Shown here in pieces: positions 1 to 13,747 of a stretch of DNA of 64,000 nt. The stretch is from Rhodoferax sp. BLA1. Lineage in GTDB: Bacteria > Pseudomonadota > Gammaproteobacteria > Burkholderiales > Burkholderiaceae_C. Location of the stretch: NCBI RefSeq assembly GCF_013416775.1, contig NZ_SZVI01000004.1:62001-126000 (forward strand). Direction: 5' to 3'. A program made the position numbers and the translations under genes. The notes beneath the pieces are model-generated. The model ran no database searches. It had not been told where the DNA came from and saw nothing but the letters and a program-made list of their open reading frames with translations. Every line of letters begins with the position of its first letter. Position 1 is the stretch's first letter.

Positions 1-180
1 GAAAGCATCGACCGCGCGGTGGCGGCTTTTCCCGACCCGCAGACGATTTTTGAGACCAATATGCAGACCATGGAGAACCTCGGTCTGGCGGGCTGGCAGG
101 CCTTGCAGGTGGACGCCAGCCCGGTCTCAGTCGACGCGCTCGACGTGGCATCATCCCCGCATGACCTCAAAACACCCTGA
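1..180 (+). CDS. 3' end of an unidentified gene (partial)
   Basis: An open frame runs in from the left edge and stops at a TGA at 178-180. The visible 59 residues include the segment TMENLGLAGWQAL and end in SSPHDLKTP. I do not recognise the family. The pattern of an Asn-rich loop followed by a Gly-Trp-x-Ala segment is loosely like the end of HAD-type phosphatases, but this is too weak to name it. It overlaps the start of the next gene by about 20 bases, which suggests translational coupling. The frame has no internal stop and codon use matches the neighbours, so it is probably a real gene end. Confidence 0.6.
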   Translation, partial: ESIDRAVAAFPDPQTIFETNMQTMENLGLAGWQALQVDASPVSVDALDVASSPHDLKTP

Positions 181-1156
181 CACCCGCCGCCCAAAGCAGG
201 GCGAGCGCCCTTCTGCCCGTTCTGGTGCGACGGCGCCCAGTCCCCAACCCTTGGCCGATGAACTGCGCCCGGGTCAGTCGATCGAGTTGCTCAAGGAGCT
301 ACACATCCTGACGCGTGAGGGCAAACTCAACCAGGACTCGCGGCGCAAGCTCAAGCAGGTCTACCACCTCTACCAGTTCATTGAAAAACTGTTGCTGGAG
401 CTGCCGCAGCAGGGGAGGGCGCCCAGCACAACGGGCGACACCAGTGCTGACACCAGCCCCGCCGGGCTCACCCTGGCCGACCACGGCGCTGGCAAGTCCT
501 ACCTGGGCTTCATCCTGTACGACCTGTTTTTCCGGCAGCAAGCCCAGGGCCACATCTACGGCATCGAGACACGCTCCGAGCTGGTGGAGAAGTCGCAGGC
601 GTTGGCCAGCCGCCTGGGGTTTGAGCGCATGTCCTTTTTGAACCTGACGGTGGCCGAGTCGACAGCGTCAAGCCGTTTGCCCGAACACATCGACGTGGTC
701 ACCGCTTTGCATGCCTGCGACAGCGCTACTGACGATGCGATTGCTTTTGGTCTGCAAAAACGGGCGCGGGTGATGGTGTTGGTGCCCTGCTGCCAGGCCG
801 AGGTGGCGCGGGTGCTGAGCCAGCACAAGGCGCTGTCTTTGTCACGCACACCGCTGGCCGAGTTGTGGCGGCATCCCTTGCACACGCGCGAGATGGGCAG
901 CCAGATCACCAATGTGCTGCGCTGCCTGTACCTGGAGGCCTGTGGTTACCAGGTCACGGTGACCGAGCTGGTCGGCTGGGAACACAGCATGAAAAACGAG
1001 CTGATCATTGCCCGTTATACCGGTGCCCGAAAACGCGCCAGCGCCGAACGGCTGCACAACTTGTTGTCCGAGTTTGGCCTGCTGTCCCTGCTTCATACAC
1101 GCTTTACATCCTTGCCGGACAATGCCGTGCCGCCTTTGTCGGGCGAATTGGTTTGA
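161..1156 (+). CDS. SAM-dependent methyltransferase, Methyltransf_32-like
   Basis: This 331-residue protein has a glycine-rich nucleotide motif LADHGAGKSYLG near residue 115, the segment VTALHACDSATD, and VPCCQAEV. These three together are typical of the Methyltransf_32 family (relatives include eukaryotic METTL25-like proteins), whose substrates are mostly unknown; an RNA or protein substrate is possible. The start chosen is the ATG at 161, which overlaps the end of the preceding frame; the longer frame from 50 reads through the upstream gene and is unlikely to be used. The N-terminal 40 residues are polar and probably disordered. No signal peptide is visible, so it should be cytoplasmic. 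Confidence 0.8.
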   Translation: MTSKHPDTRRPKQGERPSARSGATAPSPQPLADELRPGQSIELLKELHILTREGKLNQDSRRKLKQVYHLYQFIEKLLLELPQQGRAPSTTGDTSADTSPAGLTLADHGAGKSYLGFILYDLFFRQQAQGHIYGIETRSELVEKSQALASRLGFERMSFLNLTVAESTASSRLPEHIDVVTALHACDSATDDAIAFGLQKRARVMVLVPCCQAEVARVLSQHKALSLSRTPLAELWRHPLHTREMGSQITNVLRCLYLEACGYQVTVTELVGWEHSMKNELIIARYTGARKRASAERLHNLLSEFGLLSLLHTRFTSLPDNAVPPLSGELV

Positions 1157-1183
1157 ATTGGTAAGCGTTTTTTGGAGAGAAGC

Positions 1184-1651
1184 ATGAAAGCAATCATGAA
1201 AATGGGTTTGTCCACCGCCTTGGTGCTGGCCCTGGGCGCCTGCGCCACCAGCAGCCCGGACGTGATCCAGCGCGGTGATGCCCAGCGCATGTCGCAAGTG
1301 CAAGATGGGGTGCTGTTGTCGATTCGCACCGTCACCGTGGACGGCAGCCAGAGTGGTATTGGTGCCGCCGTGGGTGGTGTCACCGGCGCTGTGGCGGGCG
1401 CCAGCCGGGGTGCTGGCGGCGGCGAGAGTCAGGTGATTGGTCTGTTGGTGGGCGTGGCCGGTGCTGTGGCTGGCAACACCATCGAACGTATGTCCACCCG
1501 AGAAGAAGCCAATGAACTGCTGATCCAACTCAAGGGCGGTGAGCGCCGTGCCATTGTGCAGGCCAAGGGCAGTGAAACCCTGGTGCCGGGTGACTCGGTG
1601 ATCATTGTCACCACCGGTGGCAAGGTGCGTGTGACCAAGGCCCCCAAGTAA
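1184..1651 (+). CDS. SlyB-like glycine-zipper outer membrane lipoprotein
   Basis: The 155-residue product starts with a lipoprotein signal peptide whose lipobox LGAC places the lipidated cysteine at residue 20. The middle contains two glycine-zipper stretches (GIGAAVGGVTGAVAG and VGVAGAVAGN), which in the SlyB/Pcp/17-kDa antigen family insert into or associate with the outer membrane. Length and layout fit SlyB, which stabilises the envelope. The ATG at 1184 is preceded by a good ribosome site GGAGAGA at 1174-1180; an in-frame TTG at 1172 would lie within that site. The gene stands 27 bases after the methyltransferase and may be co-transcribed with it. Confidence 0.85.
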   Translation: MKAIMKMGLSTALVLALGACATSSPDVIQRGDAQRMSQVQDGVLLSIRTVTVDGSQSGIGAAVGGVTGAVAGASRGAGGGESQVIGLLVGVAGAVAGNTIERMSTREEANELLIQLKGGERRAIVQAKGSETLVPGDSVIIVTTGGKVRVTKAPK

Positions 1652-1676
1652 ACGCGGGTCGGTTTTTGCCGGAACC

Positions 1677-2381
1677 ATGTCACGCCTGCTCCGCCTGACC
1701 CTGCCGGGCTGGCCACACCACATCATCCAGCGTGGCAACAACCGCCAGGCCATTTTTGCCAGCGCGGCGGATTACCGTTTCTGGCTGGACCTGCTGGCGC
1801 AGCAGGCACCCCGTTATGAGGTGTTGATCCACGCCTATGTGCTGATGGACAACCACTTCCATCTGCTGGCCACCCCCAAGACCGCTGACGGCCTGCCCAA
1901 ACTGATGCAGGCCGTGGGGCGCAGTTATGTGCGGTACTTCAACCAAAGCCAGCAACGCACCGGCACCTTGTGGGAGGGGCGTTACCGCTCAACCGTGATC
2001 CAACCCGAGCGTTATCTGCTGGCCTGTATGGTCTACATGGACCTGAACCCGGTGCGCGCCGGTCTGGTGGCGCAGGCCCAGGACTACCCCTGGTCCAGCC
2101 ATGGACATTGCCTGGGGCAGCGGGTGGACCGGTTGATCACGCCGCACGCCGTGTTCTGGCAGCTGGGCAACACCCCGTTTGCCCGTGAATCCGCTTACGC
2201 CGAGTTGGTGCGCTCAGGCATCAACTCGGTGCAACAGGCGGCGCTGACCGAGTCCACCCTGGCCGGTTGGGCCCTGGGGGAGCCGGATTTTGTGGCAAAT
2301 TTGCAAAAAAACACCGAGCGTCGAGTGGTCAAAAAAGCCGCCGGGCGACCCGTATCAGCCCCCAAAATAATCATGAAATAG
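1677..2381 (+). CDS. REP-associated tyrosine transposase (RAYT, Y1_Tnp)
   Basis: This 234-residue protein belongs to the Y1 single-strand transposase superfamily. It starts with the RAYT signature GWPHHIIQRGNNR and has the HUH metal-binding motif as H60-F61-H62 in MDNHFHLL. The segment SYVRYFNQ supplies the candidate catalytic tyrosine (Y84), followed by GTLWEGRYRS and the conserved YMDLNPVRAGLV. RAYTs are domesticated relatives of the IS200/IS605 transposase, usually present once per genome and thought to mobilise REP palindromes. All motifs are intact, so it may be active. Its stop codon lies inside a copy of the dispersed palindromic repeat found throughout this window. Confidence 0.9.
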   Translation: MSRLLRLTLPGWPHHIIQRGNNRQAIFASAADYRFWLDLLAQQAPRYEVLIHAYVLMDNHFHLLATPKTADGLPKLMQAVGRSYVRYFNQSQQRTGTLWEGRYRSTVIQPERYLLACMVYMDLNPVRAGLVAQAQDYPWSSHGHCLGQRVDRLITPHAVFWQLGNTPFARESAYAELVRSGINSVQQAALTESTLAGWALGEPDFVANLQKNTERRVVKKAAGRPVSAPKIIMK

Positions 2382-2428
2382 GGCTCCAGCCCTTAAATCA
2401 AAAGAGATTATTGCTATGTTTATTAATA
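2376..2428 (+). repeat. Dispersed TAGCCCTT repeat, degenerate copy at the RAYT 3' end
   Basis: The sequence AAATAGGGCTCCAGCCCTTA, followed after a degenerate right arm by TTGCTATGTTTATTAATA, aligns over about 50 bases with the better preserved copy at 28654-28710. The TAG stop codon of the RAYT is part of it. Downstream, to the gltB start, an AT-rich tract contains ATTGGTATCTGACCCC at 2469-2484. From memory, similar tracts flank other Y1 transposase genes, so it may be part of the element; this is an inference. Confidence 0.55.
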
Positions 2429-2557
2429 TGTCCCTAATTTAATTTCCTGAAAGTCGGATAATTTGCAATTGGTATCTGACCCCTATTAATTGCTTTGGCA
2501 TCCTTGTTGCAATGCGGTACAGTCAAGCCCTTTTCGATACTTTTAGGAGCGCGCCCC

Positions 2558-7312
<4,755 letters not shown>

Positions 7313-7339
7313 AGCAGACCAACGTATCAGGAACACATC

Positions 7340-8806
7340 ATGGGAAAAGTCACTGGTTTCATGGAATACGAGCGCATCGAAGAGGGCTACAAGCCGGTGC
7401 CCGAGCGCCTGAAGAATTACAAAGAGTTTGTGATTGGTCTGGACGACACCCAGGCCAAAACCCAGGCCGCCCGCTGTATGGACTGCGGCACGCCGTTCTG
7501 CAACAACGGCTGCCCGGTCAACAACATCATCCCGGACTTCAACGATCTGGTGTACGGCGAGGACTGGCAAAACGCCATCGACGTGTTACACAGCACCAAC
7601 AACTTCCCCGAGTTCACCGGGCGCATCTGCCCGGCACCGTGTGAGGCGGCCTGTGTACTCAACGTCAACGATGACGCGGTGGGCATCAAGTCCATCGAAC
7701 ACGCCATCATCGATCGGGCTTGGGCCGAGGGCTGGGTCAAACCCCAACCTGCCAAACACAAAACCGGCAAAAAAATTGCGGTGGTTGGCTCCGGCCCTGC
7801 CGGTATGGCGGCGGCGCAGCAGCTTGCACGCGTGGGCCACGATGTGACCTTGTTCGAGAAGAACGACCGCGTCGGTGGCCTGCTGCGTTACGGCATTCCG
7901 GACTTCAAGATGGAGAAGTTGCACATCGACCGTCGGGTCGAGCAACTCAAGGCGGAATGTGTGACCATCCGCACCGGCGTGCTGGTGGGTGCACTGCCCA
8001 AGGGCAGCAAGGTCACCAACTGGGCCAAAGAGACCGTGTCGCCCGAGCAATTGCAGGCCGAGTTTGATGCGGTGTTGTTGACCGGTGGCTCCGAGCAGTC
8101 GCGTGATTTGCCGGTGCCTGGGCGTGATCTCGACGGGGTCCACTTTGCGATGGAATTCCTGCCGCAGCAAAACAAGGTCAATGCGGGCGACAAACTGAAA
8201 AACCAGTTACGCGCCGACGGCAAACATGTGATCGTGATTGGTGGTGGTGACACCGGCTCAGACTGTGTGGGCACCAGCAACCGCCATGGCGCGGTCAGCG
8301 TCACCCAGTTTGAGGTGATGCCACAACCGCCAGCACAAGAAAACCGCCCGATGACCTGGCCTTACTGGCCGATGAAGCTGCGCACCAGTTCCAGCCACGA
8401 CGAAGGTTGCACCCGCGAGTTCGCCATCTCCACCAAGGAGTTCATCGGTGAAAAAGGCAAACTCACCGGCTTGAAGACGGTCCACATCGAACTCAAAGAC
8501 GGCAAGATGGTCGAGGTTCCCGGCACCGAGAAGACCTACCAAGCCGATCTGGTGCTGTTGGCCATGGGTTTTGTCAACCCGGTCGCCACCGTGCTGGACG
8601 CCTTTGGCATCGAGAAGGACGCCCGTGGCAACGCCAAGGCGAGCACAGATTTTGTCGGCGGTTACGCCACCAATGTGCCCAAAGTGTTTGCCGCTGGCGA
8701 CGTGCGCCGGGGTCAGAGCCTGGTGGTGTGGGCCATCCGCGAAGGCCGTCAGGCAGCCCGCGCCATCGACGAGTTTTTGATGGGCTTCAGCGACCTGCCA
8801 CGTTGA
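7340..8806 (+). CDS. gltD: Glutamate synthase small subunit
   Basis: The 488-residue beta subunit supplies electrons from NADPH to GltB through FAD and iron-sulfur clusters. The N-terminal cluster cysteines are visible as C46, C49, C54 and C58 and again as C97, C101 and C105. A GxGxxG FAD motif, [15 protein letters not shown], lies near residue 148, and the NADPH motif [12 protein letters not shown] lies near residue 300. The C-terminal ATG-type motif [16 protein letters not shown] is intact. Length fits the family. It follows gltB in the same direction and is almost certainly in the same operon. Confidence 0.97.
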   Translation: MGKVTGFMEYERIEEGYKPVPERLKNYKEFVIGLDDTQAKTQAARCMDCGTPFCNNGCPVNNIIPDFNDLVYGEDWQNAIDVLHSTNNFPEFTGRICPAPCEAACVLNVNDDAVGIKSIEHAIIDRAWAEGWVKPQPAKHKTGKKIAVVGSGPAGMAAAQQLARVGHDVTLFEKNDRVGGLLRYGIPDFKMEKLHIDRRVEQLKAECVTIRTGVLVGALPKGSKVTNWAKETVSPEQLQAEFDAVLLTGGSEQSRDLPVPGRDLDGVHFAMEFLPQQNKVNAGDKLKNQLRADGKHVIVIGGGDTGSDCVGTSNRHGAVSVTQFEVMPQPPAQENRPMTWPYWPMKLRTSSSHDEGCTREFAISTKEFIGEKGKLTGLKTVHIELKDGKMVEVPGTEKTYQADLVLLAMGFVNPVATVLDAFGIEKDARGNAKASTDFVGGYATNVPKVFAAGDVRRGQSLVVWAIREGRQAARAIDEFLMGFSDLPR

Positions 8807-8894
8807 GTGGCAGACCGCGACCGGGTGTGGCCGGGCGGCCCCAGGGGCTTTCCTTTATGATCAAGGGTTCGGGTTTACCCCGACCCCAAGACCC

Positions 8895-9713
8895 ATGACC
8901 GCCACTTCTTCACATTCACTGGTTGAAATACGTCACCTGAGCTTCGGCTACGGTGAACGTGTGATCCTGGACGACATTTCGCTGGACATCCCGCGCGGCA
9001 AGGTCACGGCCCTGATGGGCGCCTCGGGCGGTGGCAAAACCACCATCTTGCGCCTGATTGGTGGTCAGATCCGTGCGCAACAAGGCCAGGCCCTGTTTGA
9101 CGGGCAGGATGTGACCCACATGACTCAGCCTGAGTTGTACACGGCGCGCCGGCGTATGGGCATGTTGTTCCAGTTTGGCGCGCTGTTTGCCGACCTCAGT
9201 GTGTTTGAGAACGTGGCCTTCCCGCTGCGCGAGCACACCGATCTGTCGGATGCCCTGATCCGAGACATCGTGCTGATGAAACTCAATGCCGTTGGCCTGC
9301 GTGGTGCACGTGATTTGATGCCCAGCGACCTGTCGGGGGGTATGGCGCGGCGTGTTGCCATGGCGCGTGCCATTGCGCTTGACCCGGAACTGGTGATGTA
9401 CGACGAACCCTTTGCCGGTTTGGATCCGATCTCGCTGGGCACAGCGGCCACACTGATCCGGGAGCTCAACGATGCCATGGGCCTGACCAGCATTTTTGTC
9501 TCACACGATCTGGAGCAGACCTTTGCGATTGCAGATCAGGTGATCATCCTGGCCAACGGCAAAATTGCTACCCAGGGTACCCCTGACGAGGTGCGCCACA
9601 GCACCGACCCGCTGGTGCATCAGTATGTCCACGCCTTGCCAGAAGGGCCGGTGCATTTCCACTATCCAGGCCCCAGTGTGAAACAAGACTTTGGTGGCGA
9701 GGTGGCGCCATGA
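8895..9713 (+). CDS. mlaF: Phospholipid transport ATPase MlaF
   Basis: MlaF is the cytoplasmic ATPase of the MlaFEDB complex that moves glycerophospholipids between inner and outer membranes. The 272-residue protein has Walker A GASGGGKT at residues 42-49, the signature LSGGMARR at 146-153, and Walker B LVMYDE at 166-171. The extra residues after the D-loop (FAGLDPISLG) are typical of Mla-type rather than nutrient-import ATPases. Its stop overlaps the mlaE start (ATGA). It heads an operon mlaFEDACB, the compact order expected in Betaproteobacteria. Confidence 0.95.
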   Translation: MTATSSHSLVEIRHLSFGYGERVILDDISLDIPRGKVTALMGASGGGKTTILRLIGGQIRAQQGQALFDGQDVTHMTQPELYTARRRMGMLFQFGALFADLSVFENVAFPLREHTDLSDALIRDIVLMKLNAVGLRGARDLMPSDLSGGMARRVAMARAIALDPELVMYDEPFAGLDPISLGTAATLIRELNDAMGLTSIFVSHDLEQTFAIADQVIILANGKIATQGTPDEVRHSTDPLVHQYVHALPEGPVHFHYPGPSVKQDFGGEVAP

Positions 9714-10492
9714 GCTGGTACCAACCCAAAAACATTGGTTTTGCCGTGCGCAGTCATCTGGACGCCATGGGTTATGCCGCACGCCTGTTTGGCCGTTTGC
9801 TGGCAACGGTGGGTTACGCGTTCAAACGCAGTGTGCTGGTGCGTGATCAGATCCATTTTCTGGGCAACTATTCCTTGCCGATCATCACGGTGGCCGGGTT
9901 ATTTGTCGGATTTGTGTTCGGGCTGCAGGGTTATTACGTTTTGAAACGTTATGGCTCCGCCGAGTCGTTAGGCTTGATGGTGACACTGAGCCTGTTGCGT
10001 GAACTCGGGCCGGTCGTGTCGGCCCTGCTGTTTGCCGGGCGTGCCGGTACCTCGCTGACGGCGGAGATTGGTCTGATGAAAGCCGGTGAGCAGATCAGTG
10101 TGATGGAAATGATGGCAGTCGACCCGATTGAGCGGGTGCTGGCGCCACGTTTCTGGGCCGGTGTGATCACCATGCCGCTGCTGGCCGCGATGTTCAGCGC
10201 CACCGGTGTGATTGGTGGCTGGGTGGTGGGGGTGTTGATGATCGGGGTGGACGGTGGCGCCTTCTGGAGTCAGATCCAGGGTGGCGTGGATGTGTTCCAG
10301 GACCTCGGTAACGGCGTCATCAAGAGTTTTGTGTTTGGTGTGGCGGTGACCTTTATAGCGCTGCTGCAGGGTTACAACGCACAGGCCACGCCCGAAGGTG
10401 TGGCCAAGGCCACCACCCGCACGGTGGTAATGGCGTCGCTGACGGTGCTGGGGTTGGACTTCATCCTGACCGCGATGATGTTCACGATATGA
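9710..10492 (+). CDS. mlaE: Phospholipid transport permease MlaE
   Basis: This 260-residue inner membrane protein has about five to six hydrophobic segments and the MlaE/permease core LRELGPVVSALLFAGRAGTS near residue 100, followed by EIGLMKAGEQI. The helix that contacts the ATPase is recognisable. It overlaps mlaF by four bases, so the two are translationally coupled. It pairs with MlaD to form the lipid channel. Confidence 0.95.
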   Translation: MSWYQPKNIGFAVRSHLDAMGYAARLFGRLLATVGYAFKRSVLVRDQIHFLGNYSLPIITVAGLFVGFVFGLQGYYVLKRYGSAESLGLMVTLSLLRELGPVVSALLFAGRAGTSLTAEIGLMKAGEQISVMEMMAVDPIERVLAPRFWAGVITMPLLAAMFSATGVIGGWVVGVLMIGVDGGAFWSQIQGGVDVFQDLGNGVIKSFVFGVAVTFIALLQGYNAQATPEGVAKATTRTVVMASLTVLGLDFILTAMMFTI

Positions 10493-10572
10493 CAGATACA
10501 CAAAGGCTGGGTTGGGCGGCAGCACGATCGCAGTCCACTAAGCCAGGTGTTAACCGATAAGAAGGGATATGA

Positions 10573-11052
10573 ATGCAACGCTCTAAAAATGATGTCTGGG
10601 TGGGGATGTTTGTGCTGCTGGGTGCGGTCGCAATTCTGTTTCTGGCACTGCAGTCGGCCAATTTGCTGAGCCTCAATTTCCAGAAGACTTACATGGTGAC
10701 GGCCAAGTTTGACAACATTGGTGGCCTCAAGCCCAAGGCTGCGGTCAAAAGTGCCGGTGTGGTGGTGGGCCGGGTGGAAGACATCGCGTTTGACGACAAG
10801 TCGTTCCAGGCCCGTGTCACCTTGGCGCTGGAAGACCGTTATGTGTTTCCCAAGGACAGTTCACTCAAGATTCTGACCAGTGGTCTGCTTGGTGATCAGT
10901 ACCTGGGCATCGAAGCGGGTGCAGATGATAAAAACTTGGCAAAAGGGGATGTTATCTCCAGCACCCAATCTGCCGTGGTGCTGGAAAATCTGATCAGCCA
11001 GTTCTTGTACAGCAAGGCGGCTGAACCGGCGGCGCCCGAAGCCAGCAAATAG
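10573..11052 (+). CDS. mlaD: MCE-domain lipid-binding protein MlaD
   Basis: The product has 159 residues, one N-terminal membrane anchor at about residues 9-29 and a single MCE domain containing FDNIGGLKPKAAVKSAGVVVG and LLGDQYLGIEAG. MlaD forms a hexameric periplasmic ring that shuttles phospholipid between MlaE and MlaC. There is an 80-base gap from mlaE, the largest in the operon, with GAAGGGAT at 10561-10568 as the ribosome site. Confidence 0.93.
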   Translation: MQRSKNDVWVGMFVLLGAVAILFLALQSANLLSLNFQKTYMVTAKFDNIGGLKPKAAVKSAGVVVGRVEDIAFDDKSFQARVTLALEDRYVFPKDSSLKILTSGLLGDQYLGIEAGADDKNLAKGDVISSTQSAVVLENLISQFLYSKAAEPAAPEASK

Positions 11053-11072
11053 TTAAAGGGATAACCCCAAAC

Positions 11073-11831
11073 ATGAATTCAAAAAAAATCACTCAGGGAT
11101 ACCACCGTTTCTCTACCCGTGTTGTGCTGGTGGCCGCAGCGCTGTTGCTGACCGCCTGCGCCAGTGGTCCCAATGCCAACCCGCGCGACCCGATGGAGCC
11201 GTTCAACCGCGGTGTCTACGGTTTCAACGATGCGGTTGACCGCGCGGTGATCAAACCGGTGGCCACCGCTTACCGCGACGTCTTGCCCTCACCCGTGCGC
11301 ACTGGCGTCAGCAATTTTTTCAACAACCTGCAAGACCTGTGGTCGTTTGTCAACAACACGCTGCAGCTCAAGGGTGAAGGTGCTGGCAACAGCATTGTGC
11401 GTTTTGGGGTGAACACCGTGTTTGGCCTGGGTGGCCTGATCGACATCGCCAGCGAGATGCGCATTGAGCGTCACCCCGAAGACTTTGGCCAGACCCTGGG
11501 GCGTTGGGGGGTCGGGGCGGGTCCGTATGTGGTCTTGCCATTGTTTGGCCCCTCCACGGTGCGCGACACTGCTGCAATGCCGGTGGACATGAAGGGCAAT
11601 GTGGTGTCGCAGGTGGACCACGTGCCCACCCGCAATTCAGCCACAGTCCTGAACTTGGTGAACCGGCGCTCGCAGCTGCTGGATGCTTCGCAGATGCTGG
11701 ATGAGGTGGCTTTGGATCCCTACAGCTTTACCCGCGACGCGTATTTGCAGCGCAGGCGCAACCAGGTGTATGACGGCAACCCCCCGGACGAAGAGGCGTA
11801 TGTGCCTGCCAACGATGTGGCCGGTCAATAA
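11073..11831 (+). CDS. mlaA: Outer membrane lipoprotein MlaA (VacJ)
   Basis: MlaA sits in the outer membrane and hands mislocalised phospholipids to MlaC. The 252-residue precursor has a signal peptide with lipobox LLTAC (Cys29) and the family motif DPMEPFNRGVYGFNDAVDR just after it. Further conserved blocks are ISNFFNNLQD-like VSNFFNNLQD and FGQTLGRWGVGAGPYVVLP. In Enterobacteria mlaA is at a separate locus; here it lies inside the operon between mlaD and mlaC, as is usual in Betaproteobacteria. Confidence 0.95.
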   Translation: MNSKKITQGYHRFSTRVVLVAAALLLTACASGPNANPRDPMEPFNRGVYGFNDAVDRAVIKPVATAYRDVLPSPVRTGVSNFFNNLQDLWSFVNNTLQLKGEGAGNSIVRFGVNTVFGLGGLIDIASEMRIERHPEDFGQTLGRWGVGAGPYVVLPLFGPSTVRDTAAMPVDMKGNVVSQVDHVPTRNSATVLNLVNRRSQLLDASQMLDEVALDPYSFTRDAYLQRRRNQVYDGNPPDEEAYVPANDVAGQ

Positions 11832-11849
11832 ATTTTGGATGGAATCACG

Positions 11850-12500
11850 ATGAAACGACGTTTTTTGCTAAGTAGTTTGCTGGTGTTTGGTGCGGCTTTC
11901 ATGGGTTTGGGCTCGGCCTGGGCGGCTGACGAAGCCCCCGACGTCCTGATCCAGCGGCTGACCAAAGAAGCGATCGACCTGATCCAGGCCGACAAAGGCG
12001 TGCAGGCCGGTGATGTGACACGCATCATGCAGCTGATCGACCAGAAGATCATGCCCAACCTGAACTTCCAGCGCATGACCGCATCGGCCGTAGGCCCGGC
12101 CTGGCGCCAGGCCACGCCTGAACAGCGCGCACGCCTGCAGGCCGAGTTCAAAACCCTGCTGGTGCGCACCTATTCCGGCGCCATGAGCCAGGCTAAAAAC
12201 CTGACCTTCAGCATCAAGCCGATGCGTTATGCGCCCGAAGACAAGGAAGTGATTGTGCGCACCCTGATCCAGGGCCGTGGTGACCCGGTGCAGCTGGACT
12301 ACCGCCTGGAGAAAACGCCGGGCGAAGGTGCTGGCTGGAAGATTTTTAACCTCAACGTGCTCGGTGTCTGGCTGGTGGACACCTACCGCAGCCAGTTCTC
12401 CCAGGAGATCAATGCCAAGGGCATTGACGGCCTGATCGCCACCCTGAGTGAGCGCAACAAGTCCAACGCCGCTGGCGACACCAAGGCGAACAAGGGTTAA
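11850..12500 (+). CDS. mlaC: Periplasmic phospholipid-binding protein MlaC
   Basis: MlaC is the soluble carrier between MlaA and MlaFEDB. The 216-residue precursor has a Sec signal peptide with probable cleavage after SAWA at residue 25. The remainder matches the Tol-Tpt/MlaC fold, with KIMPNLNFQRMTA and FKTLLVRTYSGAMSQ as recognisable blocks. The start is the ATG at 11850 with GGATGGA at 11837-11843; the TTG at 11835 would give an extended signal peptide and precede the ribosome site. It begins 18 bases after mlaA. Confidence 0.93.
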   Translation: MKRRFLLSSLLVFGAAFMGLGSAWAADEAPDVLIQRLTKEAIDLIQADKGVQAGDVTRIMQLIDQKIMPNLNFQRMTASAVGPAWRQATPEQRARLQAEFKTLLVRTYSGAMSQAKNLTFSIKPMRYAPEDKEVIVRTLIQGRGDPVQLDYRLEKTPGEGAGWKIFNLNVLGVWLVDTYRSQFSQEINAKGIDGLIATLSERNKSNAAGDTKANKG

Positions 12501-12502
12501 AC

Positions 12503-12784
12503 GTGCTGGAGCTGCCTGACCAATTGACCCACACCAGCGCCAGCGCCTGTCTGCGTGAGCTGGCGGCGGCTGTGCCCGATCAGCCTGCCGAGGTGGTGGT
12601 CAGTGCGACCAAGCTGGGGCGTTTTGATTCGGCAGCGCTGGCGGTGCTGTTGTCCTTGCGCCGCGACGCTCTGGCACTGGGCAAAACCTTTGCGGTGACC
12701 AAGCTGCCACAGCGCTTGACCGATCTGGCGCATTTGTATGGCATTGAGGAGCTGCTGCCCGACAGGCGGCAGACCCCCCGGTAA
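12503..12784 (+). CDS. mlaB: STAS-domain protein MlaB
   Basis: The 93-residue protein is a single STAS domain with the characteristic loop GRFDSAALAVLLSLRRDA. In the Mla complex, MlaB binds MlaF and is needed for assembly and activity of the ATPase. It starts with GTG two bases after the mlaC stop, which indicates coupling. Sequence similarity in this family is low, so the assignment rests on size, the DSAAL loop and position. Confidence 0.85.
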   Translation: MLELPDQLTHTSASACLRELAAAVPDQPAEVVVSATKLGRFDSAALAVLLSLRRDALALGKTFAVTKLPQRLTDLAHLYGIEELLPDRRQTPR

Positions 12785-12796
12785 AATAGCGGCCCC

Positions 12797-13747
12797 ATGT
12801 CCGCCATCTCCTTCCAGTCTGTCTCCAAAGCCTATCCTTCTCCCCGTGGTTCTCAGAGCGACACCTTTCTGGCGCTTGACCGGGTCAGTCTGGACATTGA
12901 GCCCGGCGAGTTTTTCGGCCTGCTCGGCCCCAACGGCGCGGGCAAAACCACCCTGATCACCATCCTGGCCGGTCTGGCCCGAGCCACTTCGGGGCGGGTG
13001 TCGGTGCTGGGCAGTGATGTCCAAACCGACTACGCCGCCGCACGACGCAAGCTGGGCGTGGTGCCGCAAGAGCTTGTGTTTGACCCGTTTTTTAATGTGC
13101 GCGAGGCGCTGCGTTTTCAGTCCGGCTACTTTGGTGTCAAACACAACGACGCCTGGATCGACGAGCTGCTGGAGAGCTTGGGCCTGACCGACAAGGCCCA
13201 CGTCAACATGCGTGCGCTCTCAGGCGGCATGAAGCGCCGCGTGCTGGTGGCGCTGGCGCTGGTGCACAAGCCACCGGTGATTGTGCTGGACGAACCCACC
13301 GCCGGGGTCGACGTGGAACTCCGCCAGACCCTGTGGGCCTTTATTGCCAAACTCAACCAGCAGGGCAGCACCGTGCTGCTGACCACGCATTACCTGGAAG
13401 AGGCCGAGGCCCTATGCGGGCGCATCGCCATGCTCAAGCAGGGGCGGGTGGTGGCGCTTGACACCACCAGTGCCTTGCTCAAGGCCGCCTCCGGCAATGT
13501 GCTGCAATTCAAGATTGATAGCGAACTCCCCCCGTCTTTGAAGGTCGGAGCCCGTATAACGGGCCGGGTTGTGCAGTACCCGGCCACCGACGCGCTGGCG
13601 ATTGAACGCTACCTGGCCGCCGCGCGTGAGGCCGGTCTGACGCTGCAGGACATCGAGATCCGCCGCGCGGACCTGGAAGACGTGTTCCTCGAAGTGATGA
13701 AACGCCACGCACCGGCCGAGTCCCCCGTCGCCGAGGTGATCACATGA
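12797..13747 (+). CDS. ABC-2 type transporter ATPase, YadG-like
   Basis: The 316-residue ATPase has Walker A GPNGAGKT at residues 44-51, the signature LSGGMKRR, and Walker B VIVLDEPTAG. A C-terminal extension of about 80 residues follows the H-loop, as in drug/polysaccharide exporter ATPases of the CcmA/YadG type. It overlaps the permease gene by four bases. The substrate is unknown. This pair lies next to mla operons in many Betaproteobacteria, which suggests an envelope role, but that is inference. Confidence 0.9.
   Translation: MSAISFQSVSKAYPSPRGSQSDTFLALDRVSLDIEPGEFFGLLGPNGAGKTTLITILAGLARATSGRVSVLGSDVQTDYAAARRKLGVVPQELVFDPFFNVREALRFQSGYFGVKHNDAWIDELLESLGLTDKAHVNMRALSGGMKRRVLVALALVHKPPVIVLDEPTAGVDVELRQTLWAFIAKLNQQGSTVLLTTHYLEEAEALCGRIAMLKQGRVVALDTTSALLKAASGNVLQFKIDSELPPSLKVGARITGRVVQYPATDALAIERYLAAAREAGLTLQDIEIRRADLEDVFLEVMKRHAPAESPVAEVIT

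Noticed and set aside
842-1753. Minus-strand frame of 303 codons across the methyltransferase and SlyB genes
   Set aside because: It spans two well-supported plus-strand genes and has repetitive His/Gly/Gln composition.
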